Positions 49,936 through 58,287 of a stretch of DNA of 64,000 bases are shown piece by piece. The stretch is from contig CABUDS010000008.1 in assembly GCA_902490405.1 (NCBI GenBank), positions 6,700 to 70,699 of the forward strand. Direction: 5' to 3'. The DNA comes from an uncultured Collinsella sp. Its GTDB lineage: Bacteria > Actinomycetota > Coriobacteriia > Coriobacteriales > Coriobacteriaceae. The notes beneath the pieces were generated by a model. The model had not been told where the DNA came from, did no database searches, and saw nothing but the letters and a program-made list of their open reading frames with translations. Numbering within the stretch: position 1 is the stretch's first letter; the number at the start of each line of letters is the position of its first letter. A program made the translations under genes and the position numbers.

Positions 49936-52251
49936 CTACTTGATCTTGGTCGTGCCCGGCGCTAGGTTGGGGTCGGTCTCGTTGGCCTCGGTCTGGAAGT
50001 GCTCCGTATAGACGTTCTTGCCGTCGCGGAACATCTCGTAGTACTGCATCTTGGCGTAATCCTCGCGCGCCTTGGTGGCGGCTGCGGCAGCGGCGTCGTC
50101 ACCGGTGACGTTGGAGGAAAGCGCCCAGCGCAGGCTGGCGTCCTCGTAGCCCACGGAGTTGATGGCGGGCAGCGACTCGCGCAGCGTCATATGCGCCTTC
50201 TGGTAGTCGGTCAGCGGTGCGCCGATCAGCTGCATGAGCTGGGTGGACAGGTAGTTGGTGGACAGGTCGTCTGTCTCACTCGTCTGGTCGCAACCGGCAA
50301 CGTCGTAGTTGGCCCAGATGATGTAGTCGGTCTGCCACAAGCGCTCTTGGTGGGTGGCGTCGTCCTCGCCGGTAAACCACTTATCGTTGAACTTGGACGG
50401 GAAGAACGGCTGGTGGTCGCCCCAGAACACCACGACTACCTTACGGTCGAGCTTGCTCAGGGCGTTGAGGAAGTAGCGAAGCGCCTGGTCGGACTGCTCG
50501 ATGCACGAGACGTACTCGTCGACATCGGACAGCGTGCCGTCCTCGACGGTCTTGGCGTCCAGATCGGTCGTGTCGATGTTGAGGTGCATCTGCTTATCTG
50601 CCGGCAGCAGGCCCGTGTCGTAGCCCGAGTGGTTCTGCATGGTCACATCGAAGATGAACTGGGGGTCGGCGTTCTGGTCGAGCAGCTCCAGAATCTTGTC
50701 GTAGGTAGCCTGGTCGGTCACCATGCCGCGCAGGGTATCGGCGCCCTGGAAATCGTTGATGGACAGGAACTGGTCAAAGCCAAAGTCCTTATAGACGTTC
50801 TCGCGGTTCCAGTTGGTGGCGTGGTTGGGGTGCATGGCCGTGGTGGAATAGCCGAGCGATTTGAACTGCTCTGCCAGGTTTCCAGTCGTTTCCATGTTGT
50901 AGATGGTGTAGGGGTACACGCCCGAGCCCAGGTTGGCCATGGAGTTGCCGGTCATAAACTCAAACTCGGTATTGGCGGTACCGCCGCCGTAGGCGCTCAC
51001 ATAGAGCTTGCCGCGGCTGAGGCAGTTGGACAGGTTCTTAAAGTACTGCGGGCCCTCGTAGCCGGCGCGCATGTTCTGGTAGATGGACAGGTCCGAGAAG
51101 GTCTCGTTCATGATGGCGATGACCGTGGGCTTCTCGCTGTCGAATTGCTCCTTTGCGGCGGCGCGCTCGTCGCTCTTGGCCGCGTCGGACTTGTCGTAGG
51201 CCTTGGCGTACTTTTTGAGCGTGGCCTTGGCATCGTCGACGGAGTAGTCGGCGGGTTTGGGCGGCTTGATGGACTGCGCCGCACTAATAAAGGCAGGCAG
51301 GTAGCCCTCGCGCCAGTAGCTCTCGAGCGGACGCCAGGTGTAGACGGTGATGCCGAGAGTGTTGTAGTAGTCGATGAGCGTGACATGCGCGGTCACACCG
51401 CCCAGGCATAGCACTGCCAAGAGCAGGTTGGTGAGCAGCATGCGCTTGGCGTTGGCGGCGCCCTTCTGACGGTGCGGTGCCACCAGGCCGGCGTACTCGC
51501 ACAGCAGCATGGCGATGGCGGTAAAGCCCATGGACAGCACGCAGAACAGCGAGATCGAGAAGGTGTAGCCGTTGCCGGCGACCGCGGCGGCGGTGGAGAT
51601 GGCCGAAAGGTCGCCCGGCTGGATGGGCATGGATTTAAACGTGATGACGAAGAACTCGGCAATGCCCAGGACAAAGAGGGCAAAGGCCAGGACCGCGGGA
51701 GCTGCGCCGTGGCGCTGGAATAGGAAGAACAGGCCGGTCATGAGCACGGTGATGATGGCCCACTCGAGCAGGATGCACAGGGGGTAGACCCAGGTAAAGT
51801 CGTGGTTGGACGAGACCTCCATGCCCAGCAGCGCAAAGACGCCGGCGAGCAGCAGGCACAGGACGGCGGCGACGAGCGGTTTGCCCACAAAGGCGCCGCG
51901 CAGGCGGGCGAGCTTGCCAGTGGGGGCGGGAGCGTCGGCCGAGGCGAACGCAAAGACGCGCGGGGCGATGCGGTCGCGGGCGATGCTGGCCCAAGCGCAG
52001 CCGGTGAGGATGGCGTTGGTCAGGATGAGCATCACAAAGGCGAGCGGCTCGTTTTGCGCGACGAGACCAATAGCGCCCCAGACAGTCAAAAAGAGCTGGA
52101 ACAGGCCAAAGGCGACGCTCCACCCAAGAGCGCTTTTGGCAACGGTGCCCGACTTTGCGCAAACGGCCTTGGCCTCGCGCAAGACAAGGTAGACGGTCGC
52201 CGCAAGACCGACGAGCGAGATGGCGGCAGCGAACATGCTGAGACTCCTCAC
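49936..52251 (-). CDS. Lipoteichoic acid synthase-like sulfatase family protein
   Basis: Protein of 771 residues. The N-terminal 330 residues have about eight to nine hydrophobic segments. The outer catalytic domain starts near residue 375: VIAIMNETFSDLS carries the metal-binding glutamate and likely threonine nucleophile, followed by GGGTANTEFEFMTG, and VVFWGDHQPFF holds the GDH metal ligands. The family transfers glycerol phosphate or related groups to cell-envelope polymers. The membrane part is longer than the five helices of staphylococcal LtaS, so a related transferase is possible. It is a single gene. Confidence 0.87.
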   Translation of the reverse strand: MRSLSMFAAAISLVGLAATVYLVLREAKAVCAKSGTVAKSALGWSVAFGLFQLFLTVWGAIGLVAQNEPLAFVMLILTNAILTGCAWASIARDRIAPRVFAFASADAPAPTGKLARLRGAFVGKPLVAAVLCLLLAGVFALLGMEVSSNHDFTWVYPLCILLEWAIITVLMTGLFFLFQRHGAAPAVLAFALFVLGIAEFFVITFKSMPIQPGDLSAISTAAAVAGNGYTFSISLFCVLSMGFTAIAMLLCEYAGLVAPHRQKGAANAKRMLLTNLLLAVLCLGGVTAHVTLIDYYNTLGITVYTWRPLESYWREGYLPAFISAAQSIKPPKPADYSVDDAKATLKKYAKAYDKSDAAKSDERAAAKEQFDSEKPTVIAIMNETFSDLSIYQNMRAGYEGPQYFKNLSNCLSRGKLYVSAYGGGTANTEFEFMTGNSMANLGSGVYPYTIYNMETTGNLAEQFKSLGYSTTAMHPNHATNWNRENVYKDFGFDQFLSINDFQGADTLRGMVTDQATYDKILELLDQNADPQFIFDVTMQNHSGYDTGLLPADKQMHLNIDTTDLDAKTVEDGTLSDVDEYVSCIEQSDQALRYFLNALSKLDRKVVVVFWGDHQPFFPSKFNDKWFTGEDDATHQERLWQTDYIIWANYDVAGCDQTSETDDLSTNYLSTQLMQLIGAPLTDYQKAHMTLRESLPAINSVGYEDASLRWALSSNVTGDDAAAAAATKAREDYAKMQYYEMFRDGKNVYTEHFQTEANETDPNLAPGTTKIK

Positions 52252-52449
52252 AAACTAAAACCTACGAAAGCGGGGATTTACCCGATTGTTACCAAGATAT
52301 GCGCAGCAATTGGTGGCTGCGCACAACAACCAGCCATATTAACGCGCGCGTGTGGCGGTGTGGCGCAATGTAGTGGCGACCTGCGCGATAATGGACGGGA
52401 ATTACACGGAAACGTAAAGGCTTCTTAAAGAAATGGCGAGGATGAGGCG

Positions 52450-53319
52450 ATGAACGAGCGGGTTTGTATGACGAGTGCGGGCGACGTGGGTGCCGGCATG
52501 GACGCGGGCGGCTATCCGGTCGAGACTACGGGCAACACGGTGCTGGACATTTTGGAGCACCGTTCGTCTACGCGCGCCTTCGCGCGCGATGACAGTGACC
52601 GTCCCGTAGCGGTGACCGACGAGCAGCGGGCGGCGATTTTGCATGCGGCGAGTCGCGCGCCATCGGCAGGCGCCATGATGATGTATTCCATTGTGAGCAT
52701 TCGCGAGCAGGCTACGCTGGACCGTCTGGCCGACCTGTGCGATCACCAGCCCATGATCGCCAAGGCGCCCTGGGCACTTATATTTGTGGTCGATTATGCC
52801 AAGTGGATCGATCTGTTTGAGCACGTGGGCTGCTTTGAGCCCGAGTTTGTCGAGCGCACGGGCAAGGCGCCCCGCCGCGCGCCGGGTTTGGGCGACTTTG
52901 CCATCGCGGCCCAGGACGCCGTGATCGCTGCACAAAACGCCGTGGTTGCCGCCGAGGCCCTGGGGCTGGGGAGCTGCTACATCGGTGATATCGTCGAGAA
53001 TGCCGAGGAAGTTGCCGAGCTGCTCGATCTGCCGCCCTATACCATGCCGCTGTCGATGCTCATCATCGGCACGCCCCGTAAGGAGCGCCCGGCAATCGCG
53101 CACCCCGTGGTGAACCTGGTGCACGAGGAGCGCTACTGCCGCGCGGATGCCGCGGCCATGGACGCGCAGGTGGCCGAGATGGACGCGATGTTTCGCCCGC
53201 ATGCCCGCGAGGTGGGGGAGCGCGTGGTGGATATCTACACCCGCAAACACACCAGTCCCTTTATGGCCGAGATGAGTCGCTCCATGGAGTGGTGGTTCAA
53301 AAACTGGCTCGGAAAATGA
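52450..53319 (+). CDS. Nitroreductase-family protein
   Basis: Protein of 289 residues. ILEHRSSTRAF near residue 35 and ASRAPSAGAMMMYSI near 66 are the FMN-binding motifs, and GLGSCYIGDI near 175 follows. It is longer than classic nitroreductases owing to a C-terminal extension with aromatic residues (MEWWFKNWLGK), seen in some anaerobe members. It reduces an unknown substrate using FMN. The ribosome binding site is gaggatgagg. Confidence 0.85.
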   Translation: MNERVCMTSAGDVGAGMDAGGYPVETTGNTVLDILEHRSSTRAFARDDSDRPVAVTDEQRAAILHAASRAPSAGAMMMYSIVSIREQATLDRLADLCDHQPMIAKAPWALIFVVDYAKWIDLFEHVGCFEPEFVERTGKAPRRAPGLGDFAIAAQDAVIAAQNAVVAAEALGLGSCYIGDIVENAEEVAELLDLPPYTMPLSMLIIGTPRKERPAIAHPVVNLVHEERYCRADAAAMDAQVAEMDAMFRPHAREVGERVVDIYTRKHTSPFMAEMSRSMEWWFKNWLGK

Positions 53320-53321
53320 CG

Positions 53322-53354
53322 AATGTGGCAAAGGGACAGTCCCTTTGCCACATT
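53322..53354. repeat. GGGACAG-core perfect palindrome
   Basis: AATGTGGCAAAGGGAC and GTCCCTTTGCCACATT are perfect 16-bp arms around a single A. It lies three bases after the nitroreductase stop codon. The core is shared with 34704-34735. Confidence 0.75.
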
Positions 53355-53435
53355 CCATATCGCGCGATGGCATAAAGGCCGTATAAATGTTTATCTAGCT
53401 GGGAAAACAGTGCATTAAAACATGGGCCGATTGCC

Positions 53436-53441
53436 TATAAT
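53436..53441 (+). promoter_or_regulatory. -10 box of the kup operon
   Basis: A consensus TATAAT lies 36 bases before the kup start codon. The -35 region (about 53412-53418) matches poorly, so an activator such as the downstream KdpE-like regulator could be needed. Confidence 0.5.
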
Positions 53442-53476
53442 CCCTTCGAACATTAAAGTTGGGAGGAAACCGGCTT

Positions 53477-55504
53477 ATGGAACAAAAGGCCAAGGAGGCA
53501 GCCTCGCACGCTGCGATTCCTGTGAGCATCTCGGCGATGCTCGTCACGCTGGGCGTGGTGTACGGCGACATCGGCACCAGCCCTATGTATGTAACCAAGG
53601 CGCTCGTTGCCGGCAACGGCGGCATCGGAAGCGTGACGGAGGAGTTCGTGCTCGGCGCGCTCTCTCTTGTCGTGTGGACGGTCACGCTGCTGACGACCGT
53701 CAAGTACGTGCTGATCTCGCTGCGCGCCGACAACCACGGCGAGGGCGGTATCTTTGCCCTGTACAGCCTGGTCAAGCGTTGCGGCAAGTGGCTTATCATC
53801 CCCGCCATGCTGGGTGGCGCCGCGCTGCTCGCCGACGGCATCCTGACGCCGGCTGTTACCGTTACCACGGCCATCGAGGGCCTGCGCACCATCCCTGCGG
53901 TTCACGCCGTGCTCGGGGATGACCAGGGCCGCGTTGTCGCCATCACGCTCGCCATCATCATTGCGCTCTTCTTGGTGCAGCGCATCGGCACGGCCAAGAT
54001 CGGTCACGCCTTTGGCCCCATCATGACGCTGTGGTTCCTGTTCCTGGGCGGCACGGGTCTGTTCTTTGTCTCCCAGCACCCCGCCGTGCTGCTGTGCCTC
54101 AACCCGGTGCGCGGCATCGCCTTTTTGCTGAGCCCCAACAACCACGCGGGCATCATGATTCTGGGCAGCTGCTTCCTCGCCACCACCGGTGCCGAGGCGC
54201 TCTACTCCGACATGGGCCATGTGGGTCGCGGCAACATTTACGCCACCTGGCCGTTCGTTAAGTGCTGCTTGCTGCTGTCCTATATGGGCCAGGGCGCTTG
54301 GCTTATGAACAACGCTGCCAACCCCGAGCTCATGGGCATTGCCGACCTTAACCCGTTCTACCAGATGCTCGCCCCGGGCCTGCGTCCGTTTGCCGTCGGC
54401 CTTTCAACCATCGCGGCCATCATTGCCTCGCAGGCGCTCATTACCGGCGCGTTCTCGCTGGTGTCCGAGGCCAGTCGCCTGGACCTCATGCCGCACATGC
54501 AGGTCTTCTACCCTGCCGAGACCAAAGGCCAGCTCTACATCCCCATGGTCAACAACGTCATGCTCGTGGGCTGCGTCATCGTGGTGCTGCTGTTCCAGAA
54601 CTCGGCACACATGGAGGCCGCTTACGGCCTTGCCATTACGCTGACTATGATGTGCACCACGCTGCTGCTCTTCTTCTACCTGCACGAGGAGCGCAAGCTC
54701 AAGGTTGCTCCGTGGATCTTCGCGGCCTTCTTCCTTTTGCTCGAAGGCTTCTTCTTCGTGAGCTCGCTCACCAAGTTCTTCCACGGCGGCTACTTCACCA
54801 TCCTCATGGCTGCACTCATCATGGGCATTATGGTGTGCTGGTACAACGGCACGGCGGTCGAACAGCGCCAGTTTACGCTGCTGCCGCTGCGCAGCTATCT
54901 GCCGCAGCTCAAGCGCCTGCGCGACGACGACCGTTACGAGCGCATGAGCGACAACATCGTGTACCTGACCAAGGACACCCATACCGACTACATCGACCGT
55001 GATATCGTCTACTCGATCTTGGACAAGCATCCCAAGCGCGCTCGCGCCTGGTGGTTCGTGAACGTCGAGACCATGGACGAGCCGCATACCTTTGCCTATT
55101 CGGTCGAGACGTTCGGCACCGACTATGTTTTCCGCGTGCATCTGTACCTGGGCTACAAGATTAACCAACGCGTCAACGCCTACCTGCGCCAAGTTGTTCA
55201 GGACCTGGCTGCTACCGGCGAGCTGCCGTCGCAGACGCACGACTACTCGGTCTATAAGGATCCGGGCAACATTGGCACGTTCAAGTTCGTCATGATCCGC
55301 AAGCTGCTGGCGCCCGAAAGCGACGTGGAGCCGAGCGAGCGCACGGCCATCACGCTCAAGTACATCATCCGCCGCGCCGCCGGCACGCCCGCGCGCTGGT
55401 ACGGCCTGGAGAACTCCAACGTGAGCTTTGAGTACGTGCCGCTGTTCACCAAGTTTAAGGCCGTGAGCAAGATGCAGCGCCTTGCCCCCAACGAGCGCCC
55501 GTAG
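53477..55504 (+). CDS. kup: Kup-family potassium transporter
   Basis: Protein of 675 residues with about twelve membrane segments and a cytosolic C-terminal domain (about 480-675). The family hallmark GVVYGDIGTSPMYV lies near residue 29. It takes up potassium together with protons. The start at 53477 has a gggagga site. It is followed by a microprotein gene and a KdpDE-like sensor pair, suggesting that potassium uptake here is regulated by that pair although no kdpABC is present. Confidence 0.95.
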   Translation: MEQKAKEAASHAAIPVSISAMLVTLGVVYGDIGTSPMYVTKALVAGNGGIGSVTEEFVLGALSLVVWTVTLLTTVKYVLISLRADNHGEGGIFALYSLVKRCGKWLIIPAMLGGAALLADGILTPAVTVTTAIEGLRTIPAVHAVLGDDQGRVVAITLAIIIALFLVQRIGTAKIGHAFGPIMTLWFLFLGGTGLFFVSQHPAVLLCLNPVRGIAFLLSPNNHAGIMILGSCFLATTGAEALYSDMGHVGRGNIYATWPFVKCCLLLSYMGQGAWLMNNAANPELMGIADLNPFYQMLAPGLRPFAVGLSTIAAIIASQALITGAFSLVSEASRLDLMPHMQVFYPAETKGQLYIPMVNNVMLVGCVIVVLLFQNSAHMEAAYGLAITLTMMCTTLLLFFYLHEERKLKVAPWIFAAFFLLLEGFFFVSSLTKFFHGGYFTILMAALIMGIMVCWYNGTAVEQRQFTLLPLRSYLPQLKRLRDDDRYERMSDNIVYLTKDTHTDYIDRDIVYSILDKHPKRARAWWFVNVETMDEPHTFAYSVETFGTDYVFRVHLYLGYKINQRVNAYLRQVVQDLAATGELPSQTHDYSVYKDPGNIGTFKFVMIRKLLAPESDVEPSERTAITLKYIIRRAAGTPARWYGLENSNVSFEYVPLFTKFKAVSKMQRLAPNERP

Positions 55505-55564
55505 CCGACGGAGACTACACGGAGTTGGTTATCGATGAGCAAAACTAAAGCCGGGGAGGTAAAC

Positions 55565-55735
55565 ATGGATGCAAGGACACTTGACGTCCGTGAGGCGCGC
55601 GTCGACGCCGCCGAAGATCGGTTCTTTACGAATCGGGCCAACATGGACATGGTCGATCGCGTGATTTCGATCGTGGCATTGGTATTTGGAGCGGTGTGCG
55701 TGTGCGCCCTGCTCGCGCACGTGCTGTTTGTCTAA
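55565..55735 (+). CDS. 56-residue single-pass membrane microprotein
   Basis: From ATG 55565, with a strong ggggaggt site, the protein has a charged N-terminal half (MDARTLDVREARVDAAEDRF) and one C-terminal membrane helix (about 33-56, ending AHVLFV). An upstream in-frame ATG at 55535 would add ten residues. It lies between kup and the KdpD-like kinase. I recognise no family; by position it could be a small regulator or subunit of Kup, by analogy with KdpF, but that is only an inference. Confidence 0.65.
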   Translation: MDARTLDVREARVDAAEDRFFTNRANMDMVDRVISIVALVFGAVCVCALLAHVLFV

Positions 55736-55765
55736 CGACCGCAGGCTGCAAAGGCTATACACTTG

Positions 55766-55830
55766 AAACCACCACAAGGAGGCCATCACCGCAAAGGTGC
55801 CAGTCCCCTTTGTGGTGGTTTTTGTTTTTG
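55766..55830 (+). terminator. ACCACCAC palindrome acting as terminator or attenuator
   Basis: AAACCACCACAA (55766-55777) pairs with TTGTGGTGGTTT (55810-55821), followed by TTGTTTTT. On the reverse strand the inside contains GGGGACTGGCACCTTTG, as in the element at 22892. It would reduce read-through from kup into the kinase gene. Confidence 0.65.
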
Positions 55831-55849
55831 AGAGAGGGGCGGGGCGCTG

Positions 55850-57475
55850 ATGGACGTCCGTGCGGACGGCGATATTGCCGAGAACTTTTGGTGGCGGCGT
55901 ACAACGCTGACGCGTCGCAGCCCTCTGTATGACGCCTGCGTATCGGCGGGGCTGCTAGCCGCGGCGACGATTGTGGGCGCGCTGCTCGACCATCCGGGGC
56001 TCGCGCCGAGCATCATGATCGTCTATGTGTTCGCCGTGCAGCTGTGCGCTTTCTTTACCTGGAGCCGCCTGTACTGCCTGCTGAGCTCGGCTGCCGCCGT
56101 GGCGCTCTACAACTTCTTGTTTGTCGACCCGCGCTACGCGCTGTCGTTTATCGACCGCGCCTATCCCGGCATGTTCTTCATTATGTTTGCGGTCTCGCTC
56201 GTATCGAGCTCGATCGCGTTGGCCCTGCGCCGCGCCTTGGCGCAGGCCGCCGCCAGCGACCGCCGCACGCAGATGGTGCTCGAGACCAACCGCATGCTGC
56301 AGCGCTGCGCCGATCAGCAGCAGATTGTCCATGCTATGGCAACGCAGCTGGCGCGTCTTTCGGGCTGTCCTGTCGTGTGGTACAGCGCCGACGTCGAGGG
56401 CGATGACCTGCTGCCGCGTGCGACATACACGGCCGTGGGCGATGTCGCGCCGGTGCATGAACTGGCGCCGCAGATGCCGCCGCGGCTCTCGGCGTCCGCC
56501 TATGTGGGAACGCCGCTCGATGCCACCTTCGGCGGCTCGGCGTTCTACGGTATATACCTGACGGTGCGCTCGGGCGACACCATGGTACGCGCGGGCGATC
56601 CCGTCTCGGTGGTGGGGGTACTCGCCATTGTCGCCGAGTCCGATGCTCTGACGCCCGAGGAGCGGACGCTGGCCGATGCCATCGTGAGCGAAGGTGAGTT
56701 GGCACTCGATCGTGCCCGCGCCATGGAGGCGCGCGAGGAGGCGGCGGTGCTTGCCAAAAATGAGCAGCTGCGCGCCAACCTGCTGCGCTCCATCTCGCAC
56801 GACCTGCGCACGCCGCTCACCAGTATTTCGGGCAATGCCGATGTGCTGCTCGACCAGGGCTCGACCGGCACCGCCGTGCTCGACGCCCAGACGCGCCGCG
56901 GCCTGCTCCTGTCCATTCGCTCGGATGCGCAATGGCTCAACGCCACCGTCGAGAACCTGCTTGCCATCACCAAGCTCGAGGGCGGCGGCATGCGCCTGTC
57001 GACCACGCTTGAGCTCATGGACGATATCGTCGAGGAGGCGCTGCGCCACGTGAACCCGGCCGTGCGCGAGCACGACCTTAAGGTGGTGCCGTGCGATGAG
57101 CCGGCGCTCGTCAACGTCGATGCGCGCCTGATGGTGCAGCTGGTGGTGAACCTGGTGAACAATGCCATCACCTATACACCAGTAGGCTCGCATATCGTGA
57201 TCTCGATTGGCGTCGACGGCGGGCGCGTGAGGTGTTCGGTCGCTGACGACGGGCCGGGCATCGCAGCTGAGGACCGTGAGCGCATCTTTGAGTCGTTCTA
57301 CACCGCCAACCATGGCCTGGCCGACAGCCACCGCAGCGTGGGCCTGGGGCTTTCGCTCTGCCGCTCCATTGCGCTGGCACATGGCGGTAGCATAGAGGTT
57401 GCCGCGGCGGACCCGCACGGCTCGGTCTTTACGATTGAGCTTCCCGTCGCCGATGTTTCGTTTGATAAGGAGTAG
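55850..57475 (+). CDS. KdpD-like sensor histidine kinase lacking the N-terminal KdpD domain
   Basis: Protein of 541 residues. Four membrane segments (about 30-130) of DUF4118 type, a GAF-like region (about 150-275), then the kinase core: ISHDLRTPLTSISG (H box), VVNLVNNAITYTP (N box), DDGPGIA and GLGLSLC (G boxes). The DUF4118 plus GAF layout is that of the C-terminal half of KdpD. The N-terminal KdpD/universal-stress domains that normally bind nucleotide second messengers are missing. It probably senses potassium or osmotic state. Confidence 0.88.
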   Translation: MDVRADGDIAENFWWRRTTLTRRSPLYDACVSAGLLAAATIVGALLDHPGLAPSIMIVYVFAVQLCAFFTWSRLYCLLSSAAAVALYNFLFVDPRYALSFIDRAYPGMFFIMFAVSLVSSSIALALRRALAQAAASDRRTQMVLETNRMLQRCADQQQIVHAMATQLARLSGCPVVWYSADVEGDDLLPRATYTAVGDVAPVHELAPQMPPRLSASAYVGTPLDATFGGSAFYGIYLTVRSGDTMVRAGDPVSVVGVLAIVAESDALTPEERTLADAIVSEGELALDRARAMEAREEAAVLAKNEQLRANLLRSISHDLRTPLTSISGNADVLLDQGSTGTAVLDAQTRRGLLLSIRSDAQWLNATVENLLAITKLEGGGMRLSTTLELMDDIVEEALRHVNPAVREHDLKVVPCDEPALVNVDARLMVQLVVNLVNNAITYTPVGSHIVISIGVDGGRVRCSVADDGPGIAAEDRERIFESFYTANHGLADSHRSVGLGLSLCRSIALAHGGSIEVAAADPHGSVFTIELPVADVSFDKE

Positions 57476-57479
57476 CGCC

Positions 57480-58193
57480 GTGCCGAACTCTGCCGTAAAG
57501 CCGCTTATCTTGGTCGTTGAGGACGATCCCGCCGTTCGCAACTTAATCGTTGCCGCGCTCGAGGCGCACGGCTTGCGCCATATGGCCGTGGAGACCGCCC
57601 ATGCCGCCATCGCCGCCGCCTCATCGCAGGCACCGAGCATTGTGCTGCTCGATCTGGGCCTGCCCGATATGGACGGCGTCAAGGTGGTCGAGTCGGTGCG
57701 CGCGTGGTCGGGTATGCCGATTATCGTGGTATCGGCGCGTAGCGAGGATGCGGATAAAATCCGCGCGCTCGATGCCGGTGCCGACGACTATCTGACCAAG
57801 CCGTTTTCGGTCGAGGAGCTGCTCGCGCGCATTCGCACCACGCTCAGGCGTCTCTCGTATGCACAGACGGGCGGCGTTGCCTCCGAGGGCTCGTTCGATA
57901 CCGGTGAGCTGCATATCGATTTTGATGCCGGCATCGCCACGATGGATGGCGAGGAGCTGCACCTGACGCCGATCGAGTACAAGCTCTTGTGCCTGCTGGC
58001 GCACAACGCCGACAAGGTGCTGACGCACCAGTTTATTTTGCACGAGATCTGGGGTACGGCGACCAAGAGCGACCTGGCGAGCCTGCGCGTCTTTATGGGT
58101 ACGCTGCGCAAAAAGATCGAGTCCGACCCCGCGCACCCGCGCTATATCCAAACGCACGTGGGTATCGGCTATCGCCTGGTTACCCAAGGCTAG
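57480..58193 (+). CDS. KdpE-like OmpR-family response regulator
   Basis: Protein of 237 residues from GTG 57480, four bases after the kinase stop, with the site aaggag in the kinase end. The receiver domain has VVEDDP, phospho-acceptor Asp in LLDLGLPDMDG (about residue 59) and the TKPF lysine. The C-terminal winged helix (about 140-237) includes LTPIEYKLLCLLAHNADKVLTHQFIL and RYIQTHVGIGYRL. It is the partner of the preceding kinase and probably controls kup. Confidence 0.92.
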   Translation: MPNSAVKPLILVVEDDPAVRNLIVAALEAHGLRHMAVETAHAAIAAASSQAPSIVLLDLGLPDMDGVKVVESVRAWSGMPIIVVSARSEDADKIRALDAGADDYLTKPFSVEELLARIRTTLRRLSYAQTGGVASEGSFDTGELHIDFDAGIATMDGEELHLTPIEYKLLCLLAHNADKVLTHQFILHEIWGTATKSDLASLRVFMGTLRKKIESDPAHPRYIQTHVGIGYRLVTQG

Positions 58194-58217
58194 ATCACCA
58201 ACCACCATCCCAATATG

Positions 58218-58284
58218 AGTTGCGGTGAAATACGATCTGAATTTGCTTAATTCCAGGCAAAACAGTCCGTATTCCACCGCAACT
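58218..58284. repeat. AAGTTGCGGTG palindromic repeat, copy 3
   Basis: AGTTGCGGTGAAATACG (58218-58234) pairs with 58268-58284 except for one base. It lies between the convergent response regulator and RlmKL-like genes, ending three bases before the latter's stop codon. Confidence 0.72.
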
Positions 58285-58287
58285 TTG

